Positions 12,222-23,397 of a stretch of 64,000 bases of DNA are shown here, one piece after another. The stretch is from Kudoa neothunni (Eukaryota > Cnidaria). The notes beneath the pieces were generated by a model. The model saw only the letters and a list, made by a program, of their open reading frames with translations, was not told the DNA's origin and did not search any database. Where the stretch lies: positions 4,526,001 to 4,590,000 of the forward strand of contig OZ199838.1 in the NCBI GenBank assembly GCA_964304625.1. Direction: 5' to 3'. Position numbers and translations under genes: made by a program. Position 1 is the first letter of the stretch, and every line of letters starts with the position of its first letter.

Positions 12222-13294
12222 ATCCAAAATCATATTAAAAAGTGTAATATATTTGGTATAAACATTTTAAATTGATATTTTGATGAATATATCAAATATA
12301 AATAAAGTGAAGATCTAAAAAATACTGTTCAAATGAAAAATGGAATAGTTCGAAATCACTCCATCATATCAAATATTCTTCTCCTGTTTTAGCTGAAGTA
12401 AGAAAATTCAATACATATTTCCTTCTTAATTATTAATCAAAAGGAATTAAGTCAAATAATACTTCATATTATATTTAAAAATTTAACCCTAAAATTATTT
12501 TACATTAATCTATATTTATGTTATAAATAACCAAATTAGTGTGAATTAAAAAAAGTTTAAAAGAAACAAACAGTTCTTATTATTGTTAATTTTTCATTAA
12601 TAATGAAACTCCGGGTAATTACATCACATATCCGATAATTTCCTTTTTTTTTGGTTTAATTAAGATCATAAATCAAAATTAACATTGTGGGGTCTTCATA
12701 ACCATCATCATTAGATTCTTTTAAATGCGTAAGCTCAGGTATATTATTATTATTACCATTAATATCGAGCTATAATCGTTATAATGCAAAATAATCCATA
12801 CCGGCCTGAGGAAAAAATATTTTAACAAGTTCGCAAACTTAGATATTAAAAGTTTAATAAATTATACCATATTATGATTATATAGACCAACTTTAAATTT
12901 TAAAATTGAAATATTTTTATAAAACCGCTCCGAAATATTAAAAAATAACGAGGGCCTATAAGGACTCTAGATTAATCCGGAAGATGTCTAATAATAATAA
13001 TTTTCGAAAAATGTCCATTAATATCTCAACATATTTGCTGAATGAATTAATACACAATAGAAGAACCGAAAGTTTTTTTAACTCGCTCAATTCATTAACT
13101 TTTGTGATAATGAATTACAATTTAAGTTGAGGTTCAAATGGACTCCATTTTGTTCGGAGGGTTAAAAAAAATTTTATTTGTAGTTTCATGCTAAATAATG
13201 AGATAGAGATGATAAACTCGGAAACCCACCATCAAAATTTGAAGGTTTAAATATCGAGAAAATTGTAAAATAAAATAAAAAATGCGAAAAAAGT
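12222..13294. other. AT-rich stretch downstream of the CASK-like gene
   Basis: This 1.07-kb stretch lies 3' of the minus-strand CASK-like gene and must include its 3' untranslated region. A possible poly(A) signal (TTTATT on the plus strand) lies near 13172. No other gene or repeat was recognised. Confidence 0.5.
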
Positions 13295-16226
13295 TCATTC
13301 TATCCATGCATAGGGTACCATTGTCTGTTTGTTGCTGACAATGAATTCACCAAGAGCTGTGACAGTATCACTATAGTTTCCTCTGTAGAGAATAAAATCT
13401 ATGATTTGTCTAAATTTTCTGAATATTTTCCAAGAATTTTTATTTTCCTTCATGATTTTGTTAATCTCTTGGATATTTATCTTTTCGCTTGATTTATAAA
13501 CGTGTAACATTTTCTAGACATAAAGTAAGTTAGTTGCTGAAGTATTTCTCCATAACAACGATGATTTTAATGTGAGAATAATACTTACCTTTTGTAACGT
13601 AAAGGCCCTATCCAAGTTTTTAGTTTTATAGGGACAAATGGTGATGGTTAGCGGTTTAAATTGGGCGTTGTAAATTTTTTTCAAGTTCTATATTCATAAA
13701 TATATATGTTTATGTATATGTCTGCAGGGAGAGTCGGATTATCAAATATATATTACTTTAGGTTTGAGAATCATTATAGGAATGAATCCACTTGAGATAT
13801 CGTTTGCGAGGGTGCTCTTCGTGATACCGTATTTTAGAATATTTTTTTTGTTATCTTTGTATTGGATAAATTGATCGTTTTCCTTCAATGAACTGAACGT
13901 ACTATCATCACAATATAATCTGTTTATTAGAAGGTCGGGATTGTTATCATTATAATTATTAATGTTGGTAACTATACAAATATTTTTGGTGGCATTGTGA
14001 ATAGAAATTATTACCCAATGTAGCATGTCTTATTCGATAAGAGTAGTGCTGGGTAAGACTGTGAAGTATTTTTGTGTTAACATCGGTAGGTTTTCCTATT
14101 CAGAAGTTTGTCACACGTAGTATTCGTATATTAGATAATTACCCACAATAACTACGCACTTGTAGTCGAAATTATTGACAAAAACCATTTTCTCTACATC
14201 TACAGGATCAATATCTTTTGGGAGTGATGTATATTCGGTAGTAGTTTCTAATTTTAAAATAGCATCATTTCAGTCATTGACAATTATAATGAATATATGT
14301 GATTTTTTACTAGCAGTCGAACCATGGTAACTAGTTCTGATAATTCTTTTCATAGAAGATTCAACAATAGTACTATAATGTTCACCAATAATCGAATCGT
14401 AGGTGTACATCCAAGAGGGTTGAATAAGAACAAAAGGAAAATAATGGTTGATAGCAACGAGTCGTTCTATTTTACAATAATCCTTCGAAGAGTACGCATT
14501 CGTTTTATTCTTAAGCACCTCCCTTCTTTGAACAGAAATATCTGTATGAAGAGATACAATAAGTCCTTTTTTGAATTTCTCGTTATGAGTGGGGAAGTAG
14601 AAGGTATGACTATTTTTGAACCGATATAATGTTCCACCTTTTATTGTTTCAACTAAGAAAAGTTAGTTTAATAAGTTGTAGATTAATTATCTCTATTCTA
14701 GACGTAATATTGTAAATTTCATACTTATTTTGATGTCACTACGCGGGACCACTTTTCTTGTTAGGATTGTTATTTTTCCCTCACAACTCTTCAATAATCG
14801 ACTTATGTCTTGAACGAGAATGGTTGCCACCGATTCATTTATTCTTCTATAGCTATACAGTTTGTCAGTTATATTGACGCCATTAACCGCTATGATTTTT
14901 TCGCCAATGTGCACACCCCCACCTCTTTCCACCAAAAGACCAGGTTTGATACAGGTGATCACACACTCCAACTCAGGGTTCAGCGAAAACACGATACCTA
15001 GTGGAATGGATAGTGATTTCCTATAAATTTTTGAAACTTTGAATTCTAACATCTATACGACCAACCAATTTCAAGTGATTGTCATTCACACGTTCTTATT
15101 ACCCCATATTCTCCTTCAGAGTTTATGTCCCAATCGCACAACCCATATTTAATTTTCTCAAACTCCATTGAATCATCTGTTTTGATAGCTGCACAGTTCT
15201 GAAATTTTACATAGAAATTATCCAGATGAATTAATCGTCTCAAACCTGAATCCAGTCACAGCTATAGAGTTGTTCGATTGTTAATCTTTTGGTTAGATTA
15301 AAGTTAAAACATTTTAAAAGTGTTGGAATCATTTTTTTCGGAACGAAGCCCCAAAGTTCGCTGTTTTCCATAACATTCTCAATCATATCTGTCTCTTTAT
15401 CCCATACCTAAATAGCATAAATTTCGTAATTGAACCATCGCAAATTAGCTCTCATATTATATAAATAAATATAAACTTAATTCTAATTCTGATAGTAAAT
15501 AAACTTAAAATCAACATGGAGAATATACGAAAATTTAATATATTCTAGTTAACTCTCTTTAATTCAAAATTATTTGTTTTTAGTTTTGCATAAAAGAATA
15601 AAATTACATAATCTCCAATAGAGTAAGAAGATGCTCTGGTGTACCAATTTTGATAAGCGAATTCTTTCGGGATGTTGAGAGTAAATAACACAAAAATTAT
15701 CATTGCTATACACATTAATGAACATGACGTATTTATAAGGTGTAACTTGTTACTTACCAACACTCCATGTGTCACTTGTAAATGAAAACGATTGCTGAAG
15801 ATGTAATTCAGGCGAAATAAAAATATCACTATTCAAAGAGTCTAGGTTAAATTTATGCATCTTTGGCCTTGTATCCATTTTCACGCAAGTAGTAATATCT
15901 TTGATTAAAATCCGTGCTTGATAACCCAAAATTGTGTCGAAAGAAGGATTGTAATCAATGTCTTTGATTGAAATAATATGAGGCTAAAAATTTATATTTG
16001 GCGCTCCAATCATCCCGTTGATTACCCGTAAGAATAACAGAACAAAATTTTGACTATGAAGGTAGTTGACTGCCGAAATTATTTGTTTGATTATAACTCT
16101 ATATTGTTCATTCTCACTTGGTTTATAAAATAAAAAATTTTCTTATACTTGATGGCATATTTAGAAAATTTAATGTTGTTTTTCCTGCAAAATGTGATAA
16201 CATTGCACAAATCTACTGGATAAAAC
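13295..16226 (-). CDS. CASK-like MAGUK: kinase-like, PDZ, SH3-like and guanylate-kinase-like domains
   Basis: Eleven exons fit in phase on the minus strand: 16226-16149, 16098-16026, 15983-15758, 15705-15608, 15407-15246, 15198-15103, 15052-14725, 14652-14311, 13971-13757, 13687-13589, 13513-13295. The first five encode a CaMK-type kinase fold: VDLCNVI, IIKQIISAVNYLHSQN (helix E), FISPELH, SDTWSV, then a KRLTIEQLYSCDWIQ C-lobe end. The HRD position reads LLF and no DFG is seen, so it should be catalytically dead. PDZ: PLGIVF, then VERGGGVHIGEKIIAVNG. A weak SH3-like segment (FKKGLIV) and a guanylate-kinase-like domain follow (QFIQY, KYGITK), ending in VPYAWIE, as MAGUKs do. Kinase plus PDZ plus GUK is the CASK layout; such proteins scaffold membrane and synaptic complexes. 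The tandem L27 repeats are missing. The N-lobe lies upstream; a tentative exon is at 16340-16430. Confidence 0.72.
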
Positions 16227-16449
16227 CTAAAAATATATTCTATAAATCTGAAATTAAAGTGTTTTATTTAGAGGAAAATTATAATCAAATATATATGAAA
16301 TATATTTTTTGGTTTTTTAAATTAACGTTATTTTTAGTATTTACTCTTTTACAACAAGAACAATATGGTCGACCGTGTTTAGTATTCCAATCTGTATTAT
16401 TTTCACTAAATCTCCAACATAATAAATACGCTTTTAAATATGAACTCAC

Positions 16450-17823
16450 TTATGTTGCTATGAGCTCCTTTTCTCAATGTTTCTAGGTTTTTCGACAAAT
16501 CTACCACAATTTTATTCAACTGATACTTTATTAGAACGGATTACAGTGATAATCGAAATTTGTCAACTTTTCGTATTGTTTGAGATTCACACAGATAGTG
16601 TTTTCGCTTTTGTCAACACGTAGTGGTAATATGTTGCAATTAAACCATCCATATGTGGTCTTCTTTAAACTCACTAAAATAGGTTATTTACTTAAGTAAT
16701 ATATAGCGTTTAAAAATACAATAATTATCAGTCATATTTTGTAAGGCAGGATAGCTTTAAAGTGCAAAAATTTTCTAGTACGACAGCCTTCTAGGAAAAT
16801 TTAGACACCGAATTCGAAGCAGGATACAGTAACCATGTAGTTGATTTGAGGACCCCAAAAATGTAACACTTTTAACCATTCTTTATGATAAGTGGTAAAA
16901 TGCAAATTCTTAACTTATTTATTATAGTTTACTTCGTAGTTACGATTTAAATTATCTCACTTATTCAATGAATTGGATATATTCTTAGCTGAATCCAATC
17001 GGCTGATAAAAAATAGTTAACACGATAGAGTTTGGGAGGTTTCTTCGATTATATAGAAAACACGGTCTTATTCAAAGGAAACTATTTGATAAGATGGATC
17101 AATAGGTGGATTTTAGCGTCATAACAATTCATAATAAACTTGAATTTATTTCATTACTAACACTGATTGAATAATGAATACGTCACCCCTCCTTAACGTC
17201 GTACTCAATATTCTATCTAGTATTTTAAATAAGCTATTCCAAATATAACCTGAAAACTATACTATATTATGATTGAATAGCCAAATATTTGTAAACATTT
17301 TGATTAGTGGGTATTTGCTTTATTGAGTTATTTTGCACTGAATCTAAATGATCGAATACCTCATTGTGTCTAATATATTTATGATTATAATGATATGTAT
17401 TAGCCTTTCCATAAAATCGAGAAATGTTATTATTTTTCAGAAAAATATAATCGTTTTGAGAACCACGTTTCTCATCAGTTTAAATTTTGTGTTCGAAAGA
17501 TTTTAATTTATAGCTTAAGTTTGAAGTTATTTTCTAACATAGGAATTCAATCAAATTTCACGCTTCATAAATTTCAATAAAAAAGTTAAAAAAATAATGA
17601 AACTACTAGTTGACCACTTAAATATTTTAAAAATATTTATCTATGTTTTAATTAATCGTGCAATATTGTAAAAGCCACTTAAAATTAAAAATGCACATTA
17701 TTCTAAAATCATAGTGTTATGTGGACCGTAGTTGTTTAAATTAATAACCTATAGAACAGGAATGGGAAATTGTTTCTAAGCGTGCCGGATTATCGTACAA
17801 TTCATAGTCAGCTGACCGGCTTA
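16450..17823. other. AT-rich stretch upstream of the CASK-like gene
   Basis: The first exons and promoter of the minus-strand CASK-like gene should lie here, but I could not assign them. No transposon ends were recognised. Confidence 0.4.
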
Positions 17824-17827
17824 TTAA

Positions 17828-19369
17828 CCTTCCGAATGCTCTAAAAATTACTATTCACTTGGTGTTTTTTGGGGTCATATATGAACCCATAATTTTCTTA
17901 CATTATTTTGATTTAAATATACTGAAAAACTTTTTGGTAAAATTTAAGATAAATCTATCGATGAATTCATACCGAATTTCGAAAAAACGCATAAAACGAG
18001 AAGGTACGATTAGAACCGATCTTAGTTAGAAGATCGATCTGTCTGTAATTATTAAAATTTTCCGTTATTTATAGTTCAGTAAATTATTTTGTAACTCACA
18101 TTAGCCGAATATTAAATAAGCCTATACTTTATATGGGTTACAATAATTTCATTTTAGTAAAATTAAGTTTTTACCAATGTAGTAAATAATGCGTATATTG
18201 TTTGGATAAAATTATTTTAAAACTATCAGTGGTAGGAAAGTCATTTAAAATGAAAGCTTTTAAAATTTTATGATTGACAGCATGTAAACAAATTTTAAAA
18301 AAATAACAAATGGCAAAAAACATACGTATATCAAATGGAAAGATTGGATTAACCCATTCAATGTTCTATTTTTTTAAATTAAGCCAAAAGTTATATAATG
18401 ATAGAATATTGTAATATAATAAGTAATTATGAGTAAAACTTCCAGATAATAATTATCTTCAGAAAAAACTTAATTTTACTAAAGTGCCACAAAGGGAACA
18501 GTAACCCTTAATGGGTTGTGGTTGCGCGTTCGAAGCCTAATCCGGGCGTTCCTGTGCTCCTAGTCCGAAATTAAGTAGGAAGGCTGTAGTAATCGCAAGG
18601 ACTTACGATTTATCGTGGCCTTGCTTGCAACTAAGCGGGGAGCTTGGCGGAAGGGTAGAACGCGGGCGCAAATAAACGCCGGGGCACAGGAACGAAATCA
18701 AGCCAGTAGGAGGTTTCTGTGGAGCCGACACCCGCATTCAGACGACTTTCCCAGACTAATTCCGGGTTAGTCCAGGGTATGGTTGGGATGGTGGTTGCTC
18801 CGGAAGAGGATGTTTAGTGGGTTAAAATCCTACACTATCGCATAAACGTAAGCCGCCATAATATGACGCTGCGGTGCCTAAAGAATAATTGGAGAAGGCC
18901 TAACCAGCCTAAACTTAACAAGTTGCGCCTGGAGTTTGACCTTGTAAAAAAATGTTCATTAAGTGCTCAAAATTTCCACGTCTCATCAGTAGGTCTTGGT
19001 TATTATACATGGAAGCACTGCCCTATATATACGATTTGGATTTCTTTACAGTCCATACTGCATTATATTAGTCATAATGAAAAGTTCAATTAACGACAAT
19101 TTATCAGAATTGGAATCTGGTGATTCTGACTCAGAATCGCTATATTATGTAGAATTGAAAATTTGACACAATCACTCTTAAAATCTAAGGAATATTCCTC
19201 GTCCAAACTGTCCGCCATGCGAACTAATCCGCTTCGTCGCCACTCGCATGAATTCGGGAAATGTTTTCCCTCATTCCCTCTTTATTTATGGACAGAATTC
19301 TATATAACGTTGGATTATGGTACTTGCAACTTTTCCGCATTATTTAATAAAAAAACCTGGGGCCGGCTG
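17828..19369. mobile_element. piggyBac-family element, copy A (right end not resolved)
   Basis: TTAA at 17824-17827 is followed by CCTTCCGAATGCTC and the subterminal GGGGTCATATATGAACCC. The next ~530 bp (to about 18355) repeat almost base for base at 21242-21765. A second shared block, 18955-19365, matches 22845-23190. Between the blocks copy A carries a SINE, and a Merlin element begins where the right terminal repeat should start. The copy has no transposase frame and looks like a non-autonomous derivative. Confidence 0.6.
18490..18950 (+). mobile_element. tRNA-derived SINE, head type 1, inside piggyBac copy A
   Basis: The plus-strand sequence has a B-box-like CGTTCGAAGCCTAATCCGGG. It then carries the same body as the 1.6-kb SINE in the opposite orientation, down to the AACAAGTTGCGCC and CTTGTAAAAAAA tail. 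The tRNA head is shortened compared with the 1.6-kb copy. It interrupts the piggyBac copy that begins at 17828. Confidence 0.78.
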
Positions 19370-19487
19370 AAGTACGGTTTAGTGGATACTCTTCGGCATT
19401 TTTCGCTAGCACATCGGCAAAAAGAAAAACAAAATTAAAATACGACAATAATCAATTCTAATGTTGATAAATTTGGTTGATAGTTTC

Positions 19488-20021
19488 TTAATAGGGGGAA
19501 AACGGATTTGTTTTAATTTTTTTTAAATGGTAGACTGTCAAATAAGAACCTACTAATTCAGATTTCTTATTGGTTATACGCCGAAATTTGCGTATTATTG
19601 CGTCCCAAATGGCTTCGATTTTATTAGGATGGGCGCAATCGCTAATTTTAAATTGAACGCTGTAGTTTATAGGTTCGTGTTTATAGTTAAGAGATTCAAG
19701 CGAATTATAACCACACCACTTATCTGTCCATATTATGGAACTGCGAGCCACATAATTGGTAATAATATCTTCACCAACTCCACCTACTATCCAAACATTT
19801 TGATTAACAACAACCCCTTCTCTGTGGTATTTTCTTTTGCAAGTATTGGATTCGTCAATCTGTACAACATCCATTCCTCCTATTCCCACCCTATAGAGAT
19901 TGAAATACTCAACGTAAGTTTCTCGAATATAATTCTTCCAGTTAACGATAATTTCCCTGGATCCGATTTTCCATTGTTCTAATAACATATCATATGGCAT
20001 TTGAATATCGAAGACATCCAA
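19488..20021 (-). pseudogene. Merlin (DDE, ISXO2-like) transposase
   Basis: The 177-residue frame carries the ISXO2/Merlin signature: VVQIDESNTCKRKYHREG with the first catalytic Asp, NVWIVGGV, then WTDKWCGYNSL with the second Asp, and HPNKIEAIWDAIIRKFRR covering the third acidic position. Upstream on the minus strand (about 20040-20160) the N-terminal zinc-ribbon and helix part (SDGYDFRCYT, then ISKGTIFECSKF) can be read, but it is interrupted by stops. The catalytic half looks whole while the N-terminal half is broken, so it is probably inactive. Confidence 0.78.
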
Positions 20022-20232
20022 ATATATTCAAAAGAATGCTTGCCATGGCTAAAATTTAGAACATTCAAAAATTGTTCCTTTACTAATGCATAATCTCTTT
20101 TTTTCACGTATAGCACCTGAAGTCGTATCCATCGCTGACATTTTCTTTAATGAGTCCAATTTTTGAATTACGCTATTCATAAACTCTCTATTTCGGAATC
20201 AACCCTACATTCTGTAAGAATGTGTAACACAA

Positions 20233-20305
20233 GATCCGAGTCGGGATTCGAACCTGTGTTCTTTGCATTAAAAGACGGTGGTGCCATACCACACTACTCT
20301 CGATC
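20233..20305 (-). other. tRNA-like sequence (pseudo-tRNA or SINE head)
   Basis: On the minus strand the ends can pair (GATCGAG with CTCGGATC, one bulged G). An A-box-like AGTAGTGTGGTATGG and a perfect B-box core GGTTCGAATCC are correctly placed. The T stem pairs poorly and no clean 5-bp anticodon stem with a 7-nt loop is found. A decayed tRNA or tRNA-derived SINE head fits better than an active tRNA gene. Confidence 0.45.
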
Positions 20306-20501
20306 GCGCATCCGTGGTTGGCGGATTACAACCGTTATAATCCGCATGTTACGAAATGGAATAAATTTTTCATTGCCAATTTTAAATAAAAAAGGTCTTC
20401 TAAAAGCGTAGAATGCAAGTTTGAGAGCGAAAAGTTCATTTTTTTATTGCGGGCGCCGAAATAACACGAAACTACACGAATCTTTCTATTGCACCGTACT
20501 T

Positions 20502-21237
20502 TAGTCTAAAATTTTTAAATAGGCGAAAACTCGTGATAAACATACGCGGTTGAGACCAACATATGAAATTGAGCTCCAAACTCTACCTTTCAGGCGATTT
20601 GGAGAAATATATGAGAAATATTTTCCACATTGCCAAATCTGACAATGTGGAAGAAATTGAGGAGCTGATTAAATTGGTTTTTAAAAGCGTTGGTGTGCCT
20701 AGAAACTTACTTTTTAATTGTAGTGTACAAAACAGGAATTGGGACCATCATTTTTGAGTCAAATTTCAATGATAAATCCACCTGAAGTTATTCATCAACA
20801 AGAAATGGCTGATGTGGCAATAAACAACAACAGATATTTTACCAAATGATTTATACGGTCCAGCTGACGATCCTCACAATATTGACCAAAATATCATAGT
20901 TCTGGATGATCTTTCTAATGATATACGTATTTATTGTAAGTCTATATATCTAATTTATTGTATAGAATTTAATTCGGACATGCTAACCAATACAATTTTG
21001 GAAAATGATGAAATTAATTGGGAAAATCTGTTTAACAACGATAAACAATTGTAGAATAAGTTTGAGTTTAAAAATAATGAATATGTGATTTTTTATAAAA
21101 TATGACAATAAATATGAGTTTTTATTTGTTTATATCTTTTGACGGAAGTAAAAGTTCACAGTGCATCTAATACTTGACTTTAAAAATTCGATCTTTAACT
21201 GCAAATAACGCGAAAACCTGCCCATAATTGGAAGAGT
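20502..21237 (+). other. Unassigned segment with a 64-codon reading frame
   Basis: This lies between the Merlin element and piggyBac copy B. A frame at 20563-20757 (MKLSSKLYLSGDLEKYMRN and on, Lys/Glu-rich) starts with ATG. After a break, a later open stretch near 20860-21055 ends in WENLFNNDKQL. The style recalls the variable C-terminal part of pogo-like transposases, but there is no diagnostic motif. Unidentified. Confidence 0.3.
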
Positions 21238-21786
21238 TTAACCTTCTGAATGCTCCGAAAATTACTATACACTTGGTGCTTTTGAGGTCATATATGACCC
21301 CAACAATTTTCTTACATTATTTTAGTTCAAATATACTGAAAAACTTTTTAGTAAAATTTGAGAGAAATCTATCGATGAATTCATATCGAATTTCGAAAAA
21401 ACATATAAACGAGAAAACATTATTAGAGCTGATTTGGTTAAAAGATCGATTTGTCTGTAATTATTAAAATTTTCCGTTATTTATATTTATAGTTCAATTA
21501 ATTATTTTGTAAATCACATTTGCTAAACATTAAATAAACTCTAATTTTATATGGGTGAAAATAATTTAATTTTAGTAAAATTAAGTTATCAATGTAGTAA
21601 ATACTGCGTATATTGTTTGGATAAAATGATTTTAACATCATCAATGGTAGGAAATTCATTAAAAAATGAAAACTTTTAAAATTATATGGCTAACATCATG
21701 TAAACAAATTAAAAAAAGAACAAATGGCTAAAAACATACGTATATCAAAACAGAAAGATTAGATTAACAACCAAGAAAGTCTAATT

Positions 21787-22862
21787 TGGCGTTTCCCAAC
21801 CTTTTTTTCCATCGTTCCTTTATTTTTCGTTCAAAAAAGTTCTGTTCCCCGCCTTTTCCAAAAGTATTGGTTTTTAACTTAAACCATCTATAACTTTCAA
21901 TCAAACTTACTGCCACATTAAAATTTGGAAACAATTAATATACACCTTCTTTTCGCATTAAACTTATAATGTATCCGATCAGATCTAACTTAATTTATGG
22001 ATTGACCTTTAAAATTAACTTTTAATTCTTCACTTCGCCAAAAACCGCGCGAAATGGATCTCGTGATAATCCAATTCACATCAAGCGAGGTTTAATATAT
22101 ACAGGGCTTATAAACCGAAAATAAATAATCTAGATATAACATGATCAATACTACATTGAGTTAAATCAAAAACAGGAGAGATCATGATTATAAATGAGCA
22201 AAGATCGGGACTAAAACCATTTCGATTTTTAGAGGCTATAGACCTAGTTAATGTTATTATTTATATTTATATAATTAATTATTCGTTGCGTTTGGTATTG
22301 TATTCGAGAGTGCACGCGGCAAAGAGAAAAAAAGTAAAGAAGACTCAAGAAAAGAGAGAATAGCAATGTTGGTAAACACAACGTTATATGTGGTGAGGGG
22401 TGCCAAAAACCGATTCCATGCAGGGGCCAAAATAACGCATCTGTGAGGCGGACCCTACACCCGATTGCCGAACATGTGTACATTCATCTCTGGGTATTCC
22501 TATGTGAATTTTACCCAGGTTCGAGGTGTACCGTTTTTGTGGTTAACCGCATTACTCACCTTATTGGCAATCGGAGTAGGTCCACCTGATGATTCTGGTT
22601 CCCTTGAAATCGTTAACGGTTTCTTGGACAGAAACCGTACGGTTGGTATTGTTTTATGATACTTATATTAATTTAAGAATAATCGATATCAAAGATCAAG
22701 GTATTGATTTCAATGTGTGCCTCAATGTCCAATTGTTTCACCATTATCCATGTCACATCAATGCTCGGGATTATCGACGTCCCGTTAGAGTTGTTCATTA
22801 AGTGTTAATAAATTTCGCCACTTCTCACCGGTGGGTTGCGGGTATTATGTTAGGAACCACTG
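21787..22862. mobile_element. hAT-like insertion inside piggyBac copy B
   Basis: The left end GGCGTTTCCCAACC and the right end GTTAGGAACCACTG (reverse complement CAGTGGTTCCTAAC) form a hAT-type inverted pair. The flanking 8 bases (TCTAATTT and CCCTATAC) match poorly, so the duplication is worn or the edges are slightly off. Copy A keeps a matching right end (GGAAGCACTG near 19017), so the insertion predates duplication of the piggyBac copies. Part of the interior, 22300-22800, is markedly GC-richer than its surroundings. Confidence 0.55.
22465..22801 (+). pseudogene. Possible captured coding fragment (Cys-loop-receptor-like?), broken
   Basis: A hydrophobic signal-like stretch (FLWLTALLTLLAIGVG) is followed by EIVNGFLDRNRTVGIVL. 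One frame step later comes YDTYINLRIIDIKDQGIDFN. The pattern loosely resembles the N-terminus of pentameric ligand-gated channels, where a signal peptide precedes a short helix and the first strands. The two parts lie in different frames, with a one-base step near 22655. The family call is weak; what is solid is that this piece is base-balanced, coding-like and sits inside a transposon. Confidence 0.22.
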
Positions 22863-23397
22863 CCCTATACGATTTGGATTTCTCTGCAGTCCCACACTGC
22901 ATTATATTTGTCGTAATGTAAAGTTCAATTAACGACAATTTATTAGAATTAAAATCTAACTCAGAACCATTATATTGAGTAGAATTGAAAATTTCACCGC
23001 GGTCACTCTTAGAATCTATGGAATATTTTTCGTCAAAACTGTCCGTCATTCGAACTAATCCGCTTTGTTGTCTCTCGCATTAATTGGGAGAAGGTTTTAC
23101 CTCATCTAATCTTTATTTTATCGAAAGAATTCTATATAACTTTGGATTATGGTATTTACAATTTTTTTCCGCATTATTTAATGGAAAAAAACTCGGGGCC
23201 ATGTATGATCCCAAAAATACTACGTGTAAAAAGTACGCATATCTTATTATTAACTTAGATAATTAAAATTTTTTCTCTCATTATATTAAGCATTTGTTTT
23301 TTGGAGAATGGACGTAATACCAGACATTGTCGATTAAAATAATACATTACAATATGCTTTGGGGTTTTATATGACCTCCAAGCACTCGGAAGATTAA

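Larger units (their letters stand above)
19370..20501 (-). mobile_element. Merlin/ISXO2-type DNA transposon
   Basis: The transposase remnant on the minus strand (to about 20160 including its N-terminal zinc-ribbon part) is bracketed by AAGTACGGT at 19370 and its reverse complement at 20493-20501. Weaker similarity continues inward (TTCGGCATTTTTCGC against TTCGTGTAGTTTCG). No clear 8-9-bp duplication was seen, so the ends are tentative. The element interrupts the right end of piggyBac copy A. Confidence 0.58.
21242..23393. mobile_element. piggyBac-family element, copy B, with two right-end candidates
   Basis: TTAA (21238-21241) is followed by CCTTCTGAATGCTCCG and GAGGTCATATATGACCCC. Two inverted counterparts occur on the right: GGGGCCATGTATGATCCC near 23193, and GGGGTTTTATATGACC near 23360 ending GCACTCGGAAGA before TTAA at 23394-23397. 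One may belong to copy A if copy B was inserted into it. No transposase was recognised. A hAT-like insertion occupies 21787-22862. Confidence 0.65.

Noticed and set aside
14324-14629. Plus-strand frame over the guanylate-kinase region
   Set aside because: It is antisense to a minus-strand exon that fits the MAGUK pattern and phase; it has no family resemblance of its own.
18359-18957. AATGTTC on both sides of the 18.5-kb SINE as a target duplication
   Set aside because: It is only 7 bp, and the left copy is more than 100 bp from the SINE head. The right copy also belongs to sequence shared with copy B.
20233-20305. Functional tRNA gene
   Set aside because: A- and B-box-like motifs are present, but the anticodon and T stems do not pair properly; called tRNA-like only.
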